Source: RHKX01 sp963745755
Lineage (GTDB): Bacteria; Actinomycetota; Thermoleophilia; Solirubrobacterales; 70-9
Assembly: GCA_963745755.1 (NCBI GenBank)
Contig: CAVUYP010000001.1
Coordinates: 1,550,001-1,614,000, forward strand
Reading direction: 5' to 3'
DNA length: 64,000 nucleotides
The notes beneath the pieces were generated by a model. It saw only the letters and a list, made by a program, of their open reading frames with translations. It had not been told where the DNA came from and searched no databases. The translations under genes and the position numbers were made by a program. Below are positions 32,007 through 39,837 of the stretch, piece by piece. Position 1 is the first letter of the stretch. Every line of letters starts with the position of its first letter.

Positions 32007-33485
32007 TCAGCGTGAGGAGCGGCAGCCGCTGAAGGGAGACCGCCCGAAGGCGGCGGCGCCCTTGAAGTACCGCAGCCTCGGCAGGTACCTGCCGATCACC
32101 TCCTGCTCGTCGCCCGGCGTCTCGGTCAGCTGGATCGCGTGCTTGAAGCGGCGCGACGGAAGCATGTTGCGGACCTGGAACCAGCCGAAGTTGCGGTCGC
32201 GGTAGCCGTCGCCGGTCTTGCTCCAGCGGACCCATGCCTTGCCGCACGCGAACCGCGCGGTGGCCGGCCGGTCGGCGGACCGGCTGACGACGATCGTGTA
32301 GATGCCCTTGCGGTTGGTCGGGATCTGCTCGTCGAAAGCGCAGTCGGTGACCCTGGTCGTCAACGGCGCCTCGTTCATGCAGAAGCTCGCGTAGCGGACC
32401 TGGCCGCTGCCCATCCGCCGATCGCCGTGGAGCGTCGTCGGGGCGGTCGGCAGCTTGCCACGGAATACCGCAACCTTGCCGAAGTGACGGTTGATCGCGG
32501 TTCGCACGTAGGCGTTGTGGACATTCGGGAAGAACCCGCCGGACGCGCCCCGGGCGGGGGGATCGGGATTCGCCCCGGGAGCGTCGTCGCCGGTCCAGAG
32601 CTGGAGGAGGTAGCGGCGGTCGTACTGCGCGCGCCACTGGCCGTTGCGGACGGCGGGGAACCACGGCGGGACGTCGCGCGGCACCGACATCAGGCCGGCG
32701 AAGACGTCGACCGGAGAGGTGAGCTCGTTCGGATAGCGCATCGCCCGGTAGGAATCCTCGCTGATCAGCAGCGCTCCCGGATCGGGTACGCGCGTGTGGC
32801 CGAGCGCCTTCGACTCCGAGTCGACCGCGTCGCAGAGCGCCTGCCCCTTCAGCACGGTCCCGTCGGCGAGCTTCAGCGTCGGCTTCGGGAGGCCGACGCC
32901 GCCGGTCAGGTTCGCGCCCTTGTCGGGAACGTAGACGCGCAGCATCAGCAGGTTCAACTCGTACGTTCCGCTGCCGTCCGTCTCGGTGATCGGGCCGGCG
33001 TCGGGGATCACGTGGATCTTGTTGCGATCGGGCTCGCCGTCGTAGGCCTCGAGCGGGTATCCGGGGTTCTTGGCGTCGACGACGTTCAACCGGTAGCTGC
33101 GCTTGTGGGCGGTCCGCCTGGCCCCCTTGCGGAACGGGTTCGTCGAGCCCGAGAGGGGATCGATCTGGTAGTCGGCAAGGGCGTCAACGCCGCGACCGAG
33201 GATGTCGTAGGTCTGCATTGCCATGTAGCGGGCATGCGGGTAGCGGCCTCGCAGCGTCAACTTCGAGCCCGGCGGCCGCCGGAATCCGGCGGCCCAGTAG
33301 GTCGCGCCGGCATCCGGATAGGCGATGTTGAAGTCGTGGACCCCGAACGCGCCGTACTGCCAGAAGCAGTCGCTGAAGCGGCCGCCGACGAGATCGCCCT
33401 GATCCGCCGAGGCGCCGGCCGGCAGCAGCGCGGCGGCCGCGAGGGCGGCGGCAACCGCGAGGCCGGCTCTCTTCAGCGGGCTCAC
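32007..33485 (-). CDS. Secreted protein of unknown function, paralogue B of a tandem pair
   Basis: About 492 residues from a GTG at 33485 that overlaps the stop of the upstream paralogue (GTGA), so translation is probably coupled. Signal peptide about 5-27 (LAVAAALAAAALLPAGASA). The mature protein shares an ordered set of blocks with its neighbour: DCFW, DAGATYW, YPHARYMAMQTYD, DYQIDPLSGSTNPF, LADGTVLKG, FFPN and, near the end, GDEQEVIGRYLPRLRYFKG. I do not recognise the family with confidence. The many aromatic residues and absence of membrane helices suggest an extracellular beta-rich protein. Upstream TetR gene is divergent from the pair. Confidence 0.75.
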   Translation of the reverse strand: MSPLKRAGLAVAAALAAAALLPAGASADQGDLVGGRFSDCFWQYGAFGVHDFNIAYPDAGATYWAAGFRRPPGSKLTLRGRYPHARYMAMQTYDILGRGVDALADYQIDPLSGSTNPFRKGARRTAHKRSYRLNVVDAKNPGYPLEAYDGEPDRNKIHVIPDAGPITETDGSGTYELNLLMLRVYVPDKGANLTGGVGLPKPTLKLADGTVLKGQALCDAVDSESKALGHTRVPDPGALLISEDSYRAMRYPNELTSPVDVFAGLMSVPRDVPPWFPAVRNGQWRAQYDRRYLLQLWTGDDAPGANPDPPARGASGGFFPNVHNAYVRTAINRHFGKVAVFRGKLPTAPTTLHGDRRMGSGQVRYASFCMNEAPLTTRVTDCAFDEQIPTNRKGIYTIVVSRSADRPATARFACGKAWVRWSKTGDGYRDRNFGWFQVRNMLPSRRFKHAIQLTETPGDEQEVIGRYLPRLRYFKGAAAFGRSPFSGCRSSR

Positions 33486-34894
33486 TTGCCGTGGCAGCCG
33501 AGCTGCTTGAACTCCGACTTGGTCCAGTACTTCGACTGCGGGAAATAGGGACCCATCACCTGCTTCTCGGTTCCCGCCTCGTCGACCTGCTGGGGAGCGT
33601 GCCTGAACTTCGGGTCGGCCGCCATGAACCGCATGTACAGGGTGTCGACGTAGCCGCGCGAGGCCGGATCGTCGTAGTTCTCGCCCTTGCCGAAGTTGAT
33701 CCATCGATAGCCGCACTGGCGCCGCGCGTTGGCGGGCCGGTCGCCGGGCCTGCCGATGACCAGCGTGTAGCGGCGGTGCTTGCGCAGCGGCACCTGCTGA
33801 TCGTAGACGCAGTCGTAGCCGAGGCCGGTGACCGGCGAGGAGCCACTGCAGAGCGACCAGTAACGGACCTGGTAGTCCTTCGGGTTCCAGCGATTGCTTG
33901 CGGGCAGCGTCTTCGGGAAGGTCGGCATCTTGCCCGAGACCGTGATCAGGCGGCCATACTTGCGGCTGACCGGCGTCAGCAGATAGCTCGTGTCGGGGTT
34001 GTTCTGGAACCCGCCGATCTCGTCGGGCGGGTAGGTCGCCGCACGCTCCTCGGGATCGGCGATGAAGATGCCGGCGACGTTGTAGAGGGCGTTCCAGAAC
34101 TTCTCCCAGGCGGGTGGGTTGGCGGCGGGGGCGTTGACGGGGTCCGGGGACGCTGCGACGAGCGCCTTCCAGAGCGCCTTCGGGAAGGTCGAGGTGCTGA
34201 CGTCCTCGATCGGGTCGAGCATCGCGCAGGCCTTCCTGCCGCGCACCTTCGTGCCGTCGGCCAGGTCGAGGACGAGCTTCGGCAGCCCGGCGTCGCCGGT
34301 GCCGTCGCGGCCGCGGTCGGGCAGGTAGTTGCGGATGCTCATCCCCAGCCGGGTCGAGGGATCGGTGGTCTGCGTGTAGATCGTGTTCGGTGCGCGATGG
34401 TCGGGGATCGGTCCGGAGGCGATATGGAACGTGTACCTGCGAGGGCCGCCCTTGCGGCTGCCGCCCGGCAGGAACGGATTCACCGAGCCCCTGTCGGGCT
34501 TGATCTGAAAGTCGCGGAGGTGGTCGGCGGAGGCGATCTGGCCGAGATCGTCGGGGCGGCCGAACATCGTCCACGACATGTAACGCTGGTGGCCGAACTT
34601 GCCGTGGAAGGTCAGGCCGGCGCCCTCGGGGAGCACGTACTGGCCGACGAAGTAGGTCGAGCCGACGTCCGGGAAGAGGTTCGGCTTCTGGATCGGCTTC
34701 GCGCCGGGGAGGTTCGCGTAGTCCATGCCCTTCGGGGGCGCCCAGAAGCAGTCGTGCCCGTAGCGCTCGTTGGTCTTGACCGCGAGCCGATGCGGCAGGT
34801 AGGTCAGATCCGCGGCGGCCGGGGCGGCGGCCACTGCGATCAATGCCGAGCAGCCGATCAACGCGGCGGCGAGGCGACGTGCCGTGGCGCTCAT
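33482..34894 (-). CDS. Secreted protein of unknown function, paralogue A of a tandem pair
   Basis: A 470-residue exported protein. ATG 34894 starts the signal peptide (ARRLAAALIGCSALIAVAAAPAAA); the longer in-frame start at 34993 adds a charged extension and is less likely. Blocks shared with paralogue B include DCFW, DVGSTYFVGQY, FGHQRYMSWTMFG, DFQIKPDRGSVNPF, LADGTKVRG, the DCVYDQQVP segment with its cysteine, and KQVMGPYFPQSKYW. Function is unknown. Duplication followed by divergence is evident. A promoter facing this gene is plausible in the 170-base gap to the divergent TetR gene. Confidence 0.78.
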   Translation of the reverse strand: MSATARRLAAALIGCSALIAVAAAPAAADLTYLPHRLAVKTNERYGHDCFWAPPKGMDYANLPGAKPIQKPNLFPDVGSTYFVGQYVLPEGAGLTFHGKFGHQRYMSWTMFGRPDDLGQIASADHLRDFQIKPDRGSVNPFLPGGSRKGGPRRYTFHIASGPIPDHRAPNTIYTQTTDPSTRLGMSIRNYLPDRGRDGTGDAGLPKLVLDLADGTKVRGRKACAMLDPIEDVSTSTFPKALWKALVAASPDPVNAPAANPPAWEKFWNALYNVAGIFIADPEERAATYPPDEIGGFQNNPDTSYLLTPVSRKYGRLITVSGKMPTFPKTLPASNRWNPKDYQVRYWSLCSGSSPVTGLGYDCVYDQQVPLRKHRRYTLVIGRPGDRPANARRQCGYRWINFGKGENYDDPASRGYVDTLYMRFMAADPKFRHAPQQVDEAGTEKQVMGPYFPQSKYWTKSEFKQLGCHGK

Positions 34895-34992
34895 CGCCCG
34901 CTCGCCTCGATCGGTGATGCGGGCTGACACGGCGACATCGCGGCGGACATGGAGAACCTCTCTTCGCTTCGGAAAACGGGTCGCGAGAGCCA

Positions 34993-35021
34993 CCGTAACC
35001 GGCCTATTGTTACTTTGTCAA
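34993..35021 (-). promoter_or_regulatory. Candidate promoter for the secreted paralogue pair
   Basis: On the minus strand TTGACA (35021-35016) is followed after 17 bases by TTACGG (34998-34993). The -35 element is perfect, the -10 element weak. The near-palindrome TCAAGTTGA overlaps the -35 region (35018-35026) and could be an operator for the adjacent TetR protein. Confidence 0.4.
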
Positions 35022-35067
35022 GTTGAGATTTCGTAAACACGGCGGGGATTCGTAGTACGATCGGACG

Positions 35068-35694
35068 ATGCTGCAAGGTTCCTCCCCATCCGCCGCCGGC
35101 TCGACCCGGGCGCCCGACCGGGGGCCGCGGCGACTGACCAGGGCGGCGCGCCACGAGCAGCTCGTCGCCGCAGCGATGCCGATCGTCGCCGCTCAGGGGT
35201 TCGCCGAGTTTTCGCTCGACGACGTGGCCGCGAAGGCCGACGTCACCCGCAACCTGCTCTACCACTACTTCCCGCGCGGCCGCACCGACGTCGTGCTCGC
35301 GGTTGCCGAGGCGGCCGGACACCAGCTCACCGACGACTGGATCACCGACGAGTCGATCCCGCTCGCCGAGCGCCTGGCGGCGAACAACACCCGGATGATC
35401 GAGCATGCGATGGAGCCGAGCGACGCCTGGACGATCTACCAGCTCGCCCGCAGCGCCAACGATCCCGAGCTGCGCGAGACCGTCGACCGCTTCGTCGAGA
35501 CGGTGATCAGCGCCACCGCGCTCAACCAGCTCGGCACCGCCGATCCGCCGCCCCGCGCCCGCGTCGCCCTGAAGGGCTACCTGGCGTTCTTCGGGGCCGT
35601 CCTCGACGAGGCCCGTGCGACGGCGACGCCGCCGGAGCAGCTCCTCGCGATCCTCAACCAGACCCTGATCGCGGCGCTGCGCGCCGCGACCTGA
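35068..35694 (+). CDS. TetR-family transcriptional regulator
   Basis: A 208-residue repressor-type protein. The N-terminal helix-turn-helix is clear (LVAAAMPIVAAQGFAEFSLDDVAAKADVTRNLLYHYFPRGR, residues about 28-73). The C-terminal ligand domain is divergent and does not name the inducer. TACGAT lies six bases upstream of the ATG, so the mRNA may be leaderless. It is divergent from the two secreted paralogues and tandem with the C45-type gene, the likely targets. Confidence 0.85.
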   Translation: MLQGSSPSAAGSTRAPDRGPRRLTRAARHEQLVAAAMPIVAAQGFAEFSLDDVAAKADVTRNLLYHYFPRGRTDVVLAVAEAAGHQLTDDWITDESIPLAERLAANNTRMIEHAMEPSDAWTIYQLARSANDPELRETVDRFVETVISATALNQLGTADPPPRARVALKGYLAFFGAVLDEARATATPPEQLLAILNQTLIAALRAAT

Positions 35695-35731
35695 TCGTCG
35701 GCGGCGGGATCGCCGTCGCCGATCCGGCCCG

Positions 35732-36820
35732 ATGATCGCCACCCACATCTCCACCGAGCCCGACCCCGGATCCCGAGGCCTCGAGTTCGGCCGCCGCAAC
35801 CGCCGCGCGGTCGGCGCCACCGTCGCCGTCTACGAGCGGCTGTTCGAGGAGCTGCACGGACTGACCGCGGCCGAGATCAGCGCCCTCGGGGAGATCGTCG
35901 GCGCTGCTCTGGCGGCGGACCACCCGGACGTCGTCACCGAGATAGCGGCAATCGCCGACGGCGCCGGGGTCGGCGCCGGGACGCTGCTCGCCGTCAACGC
36001 GCGGACCGAGATCTTCGCCGGCGCGGCGCGGCCGGAATGCTCGGTGGTCGGCGTCCTGCCGGAACGCGCCGCGGGCGCGACGGTCCTCGCCCAGAATTGG
36101 GACTGGCATCCCGATGTCGCCGGTTCGCGCGTCCTCTGGACGGTCGTCGAGCCCGACGGCCGGAGCTTCACGACGCTCACCGAGGCGGGGATCCTCGCCA
36201 AGGTCGGGCTCAACGACCGCGGACTCGGCCTCTGCCTGAACATCCTCGCCGGCACAGGGGACGGCGGGGTCGGCGGGGTTCCGGTCCACGTCCTCTGCCG
36301 GCTGATCCTGCAGCGCGGCCGCGACCTCGAGGACGTCGAGACGATCCTCGAGCGCAGCGAGGCGACCGCGTCGAGTTGCCTCAACGTCGCCCGCGCCGGT
36401 CGCGACGGCTCGCGGATGCGCTCCTACGAGCTCTCCCCCGCCGGGGTCGCGGTCGTCGAGCCGTCCGGCGGAGTCCTCCTGCACACCAATCACTTCCTGG
36501 CCGACCTTCCGGCGGGCGCCGAGGACCGGTACCGGCGCGACTGGCCGGACACCGTCGATCGGCTGCGTGAGCTCGACGAGCGGGTTCGCGACGCCGACGG
36601 CGAGCTCGACGACGCCCGCATCAAGGCCTGGCTGCGCTCCCACGATGCCGGGCCGCCGTCGATCTGCTGTCACGACGCCGAGAACCCCGAGTACGCCGAC
36701 CGGCAGGCGACGCTGGCTTCGGTGTTCTTCTCGCTCGAGCAGCGACGGTTCGAGATCACCGACGGCGCCCCCTGCCTGGCGCCGTTCGCCGAGGTCGGCG
36801 TCGCCGGTCGGGGATCCTAG
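35732..36820 (+). CDS. C45-type acyltransferase / peptidase (acyl-CoA:6-APA acyltransferase-like Ntn hydrolase)
   Basis: A 362-residue protein resembling the C45 autoproteolytic family, which includes isopenicillin N acyltransferase. The likely self-cleavage and nucleophile residue is Cys103 (RPECSVVGV), preceded by ADGAGVGAGTLLAVNARTE and followed by AQNWDWHPD, KVGLNDRGLGLCLNIL and LLHTNHFL, which all match conserved family blocks. Cleavage before Cys103 would expose the N-terminal nucleophile. It may hydrolyse or transfer acyl groups on amides; the substrate is unknown. It follows the TetR gene by 37 bases and may share its transcript. Confidence 0.8.
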   Translation: MIATHISTEPDPGSRGLEFGRRNRRAVGATVAVYERLFEELHGLTAAEISALGEIVGAALAADHPDVVTEIAAIADGAGVGAGTLLAVNARTEIFAGAARPECSVVGVLPERAAGATVLAQNWDWHPDVAGSRVLWTVVEPDGRSFTTLTEAGILAKVGLNDRGLGLCLNILAGTGDGGVGGVPVHVLCRLILQRGRDLEDVETILERSEATASSCLNVARAGRDGSRMRSYELSPAGVAVVEPSGGVLLHTNHFLADLPAGAEDRYRRDWPDTVDRLRELDERVRDADGELDDARIKAWLRSHDAGPPSICCHDAENPEYADRQATLASVFFSLEQRRFEITDGAPCLAPFAEVGVAGRGS

Positions 36821-36849
36821 GCCGGCGCCCGCGGCCCGTTGCTGCTCGC

Positions 36850-39726
36850 TCAGTCGGAGGCGCCGCCGGAGCGCTCGACGATCCGCGCAACCTCGACCCG
36901 CGAGGAGGCGCCGAGCTTCGCGAAGACGTTTCGAAGGTGCGACTCGATCGTCTTCTCGCTGAGGAACAGCTCGGCGGCGATCTCGCGGTTGGTCCGCCGG
37001 TCGGTGACGAGATCGGCGACCTCGCGCTCGCGCTTGGTCAGCGAGTCGATCCCGTGCTCCGCTCCGGCGGCGGGCCCGCGAACCTCGGCGCGGGCGCCGA
37101 GGTTGCGCAGCTCGCGCCTGGCGGCGTCGCGCTCGCGCGCCGACCCGCAGGCGTCGAGCTCGGACTCGGCCTCTCGAAGGACCGGTATCGCCGCATCGCG
37201 CTCGCCGGCTGCGGCCAGCGCCCGGCCCTGGAGGCTGCGGCTGAAAGCGACCTCGATCCGAGCGCCGACGGCCGCGAACGCCGCTGCGCTCGCCGCCGCC
37301 TGCTCGGCCGCCGCCGCGGGATTGCCGCTCGTCAGCGTCAGCTGCGCCCGCGCTCGCGACGCGGCGCCGCGCGGGATCGCGAGGTCGGTCGCGGCGGCCT
37401 CCCGCTCGGCCCGGCCCACATAACCCTCCGCCAGCTCCCGGTCGCCACCCTGCGCCTCGGCGAGCGCCAGCGCCTCCCAGAAGAAGCTGCGCTCGACCGG
37501 CATCGCCCCGTCGATGTCGTCGCCGACGAGCGGCCGCAGCAACTCCCGCGCCCGCACGTGCTCCCCGGACTCGATCAGCGCGCAGGCGAGCACCCAGGCG
37601 GGCCCGACGCCGGCGCTCGGACCGGTGCCGCCGACCTTGCGCTCAGAGATCCGGATGCTCTCCTCGGCAGCGGCGATCGTGGCGCCGAGGTCGCCGAGGT
37701 AGTAGTGCGCCCAGGCGCGTTCGAACAGGGCCCAGGCGCGGAAGTGGGTCGCGTCGTCGAGCTGCGTCGCCTCGACCGCGAGCTCGCACAGCTCCGCAGC
37801 TTCCCCAAGCCGCCCGAGCGTCTCCAGCGGGTAGCACTTGACGAGCATCATCGGCACCAGCGGGCGCGCCCCGTCGCTGCGCCGGACTATCGCGATCATC
37901 CGCTCGACGTGGGCCAGCGCCGCCTCGTAGTGCTCGAGGTAGTTCTCCGCCCAGCCGAGGTGGTAGAGAGCGTCGATCTGGTCGACCAGCTCTTCGTCGG
38001 GGAGGCGATCGATGATCGCCTCGGCCTCGGCGCGATGCTCGCGCGCCGCCGCGATCCGTCCCGCCCCCGCCTCGGCGAGGCCGAGCGCCGCCGCCGCGGC
38101 GGCGATCACCGGCTCCGATCCGAGCGCTCGGGCGCCGGCGAGAGCCGCCGCGCCCGCCTCGGTGGCGGCCGCGAAGTCGCGGACGAAGACGCCCTCGACG
38201 GTCAGCTCGATGAGGATCGAGGTGCGCCCCGCCGCCTCCGCCTCCGGGAGCTGATCGGCAGCCCGGGTGAGCCGGACGTGCGCCTCACGCTCCCGTCCGA
38301 GCCAGCGCTCGACGGCGGCACAGCGCGTCGTCAGATCGATCCGGATCGGGTCGGCCGGGTCGTCGATCAACTCGATCGCCTCGAGCAGGACATCCCGGCA
38401 GGCGTCGAGGCGGCCGGCCGAGCGCAACGCGGCGGCGAGCCGCCGGCGGATCTCGATCCGGCGCTCGACGTCGGTCGCGGGCAGCAGCCGCAACGCCGCC
38501 TCATACCAGCGCGCCGCGACCACCGGGGAGCTGGCGGCACTCTCCTCGCCCGCCTCGGCGAGCAGCCCGATCGCGTCCTCGTCACCGCGCTGGGCGGCGT
38601 GCTCGACGTGGTGGGCGCGGGCGGTGGCCGACGCGCCACGGGAGGCGAGCGCCCCGGCCGCGCGCCCGTGGGCTGCGATTCGCCAGCCCGCCGGCGCGCT
38701 CTCGTAGACGGCACGGCGGACGAGCGGGTGGCGAAACCGGAAACGGCGCGGCAACTCTGTCGGCCGCAGCAGGTCGGCGGCAAGTAGCTCGTCGAGCATC
38801 GCCAGCCCTTCGGCGGGCCCGATCGCCGCGACCTCGGCGGCGACGTCCGGCTCGAAGGGCTCGCCGACCACAGACGCCCCGCGCAACATCGACCGGGCGT
38901 CGGCTTGAAGCTGGGTCACGTCGGCCGCTACCGAGGCGGCGATCCCGGCCGGCACCGATTCGCCAGCTTCGACCTCGGCGATGCCGACGTCGCCTCGCGA
39001 AAGCTGCTCGAGGTAGAAGGGATTGCCGCCGCCCTGCTCGTAGATCACGGCGAGCGACGGCGAAGCGGCGTCGATCGAAAGCAGCTCCGCCGCCTCCGGC
39101 TTGCTCAGCGGCCCCAGCGCGATGCGCTCGACGCCCGGGCCGGCCAGCGCCGCGGCGAGCCGCTCGGGAGCCTGGGCGAGCCGGAAGCCGATCACCAGCA
39201 GGGCCGGGGCGTCGGCGGCGCTGCGGATCAGCGCCTGCAGCAACTCGAGCGAGGCATCGTCGGCCCAGTGGAAGTCGTCGAGAACGACGACGAGGGGGCG
39301 GCGGGCGGCGAGCTGCACGATCAGATCGCGCGCGGCGCGGTGGGCTCGGTAGCGCTCGCCGCCGCCCGCTCCGATCTCGGGCCCGTCGCGAAGCGCCGGG
39401 AATATCTCGCCGAGATCGCCGCGCAGCCCGGCCGGCCAACCGGCCGTCGCCTCGTCGTCGAGCGAGGCCAGGTAGGCGTCGAACGTCTCGACGACTACGG
39501 CGAACGGGACGTAAGCCTCGAACTCCGAGGCGGTCCCCCGCAGGACCAGGTCGCCGCGTCGCTCACAGCGGCGGCCGAGCTCGGCGAGCAGCCGCGTCTT
39601 GCCGATCCCCGGCTCGCCCTCGATCGTCAGGCAACGCTGCCCTCCCCCCGAGTCGAGTCCGGCGAGGGCACGCTCGATCGCCTCCAGCTCCGCCTCCCGA
39701 CCGACCAGCGGGCTTGGCTCCTCCAT
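36850..39726 (-). CDS. Large LuxR-family (LAL) regulator with AAA/NACHT-like ATPase domain
   Basis: A 958-residue LAL-type regulator. Walker A is GEPGIGKT at 37-44, Walker B is VVVLDDFHWADD near residue 144, and a middle part of about 400 residues is rich in TPR-like helical pairs. The C-terminal LuxR/GerE helix-turn-helix is SLTKREREVADLVTDRRTNREIAAELFLSEKTIESHLRNVFAKLGASSR (about 893-941). Such proteins activate transcription after ligand and ATP binding. TATGCT lies six bases before the ATG (39738-39733), suggesting a leaderless transcript. Targets are unknown; the MMPL gene lies upstream on the same strand. Confidence 0.92.
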   Translation of the reverse strand: MEEPSPLVGREAELEAIERALAGLDSGGGQRCLTIEGEPGIGKTRLLAELGRRCERRGDLVLRGTASEFEAYVPFAVVVETFDAYLASLDDEATAGWPAGLRGDLGEIFPALRDGPEIGAGGGERYRAHRAARDLIVQLAARRPLVVVLDDFHWADDASLELLQALIRSAADAPALLVIGFRLAQAPERLAAALAGPGVERIALGPLSKPEAAELLSIDAASPSLAVIYEQGGGNPFYLEQLSRGDVGIAEVEAGESVPAGIAASVAADVTQLQADARSMLRGASVVGEPFEPDVAAEVAAIGPAEGLAMLDELLAADLLRPTELPRRFRFRHPLVRRAVYESAPAGWRIAAHGRAAGALASRGASATARAHHVEHAAQRGDEDAIGLLAEAGEESAASSPVVAARWYEAALRLLPATDVERRIEIRRRLAAALRSAGRLDACRDVLLEAIELIDDPADPIRIDLTTRCAAVERWLGREREAHVRLTRAADQLPEAEAAGRTSILIELTVEGVFVRDFAAATEAGAAALAGARALGSEPVIAAAAAALGLAEAGAGRIAAAREHRAEAEAIIDRLPDEELVDQIDALYHLGWAENYLEHYEAALAHVERMIAIVRRSDGARPLVPMMLVKCYPLETLGRLGEAAELCELAVEATQLDDATHFRAWALFERAWAHYYLGDLGATIAAAEESIRISERKVGGTGPSAGVGPAWVLACALIESGEHVRARELLRPLVGDDIDGAMPVERSFFWEALALAEAQGGDRELAEGYVGRAEREAAATDLAIPRGAASRARAQLTLTSGNPAAAAEQAAASAAAFAAVGARIEVAFSRSLQGRALAAAGERDAAIPVLREAESELDACGSARERDAARRELRNLGARAEVRGPAAGAEHGIDSLTKREREVADLVTDRRTNREIAAELFLSEKTIESHLRNVFAKLGASSRVEVARIVERSGGASD

Positions 39727-39778
39727 CGGGCGAGCATAGTCGCCGGATGCCGCTTCGCGGCGGTTTCGGGGCGATCGA

Positions 39779-39812
39779 CGACCGGCGCCCGCCGAAGGGC
39801 GGGCGCCGGTCG
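39779..39812. terminator. Strong hairpin, 15-bp perfect stem with GAAG loop
   Basis: CGACCGGCGCCCGCC pairs with its complement across GAAG. It sits 26 bases after the stop of the MMPL gene (transcribed leftward) and just before the LuxR gene, so it fits an MMPL terminator. No T-tract follows. Confidence 0.7.
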
Positions 39813-39837
39813 CTTGCCTGTTGCCGTGATCCGCTGA

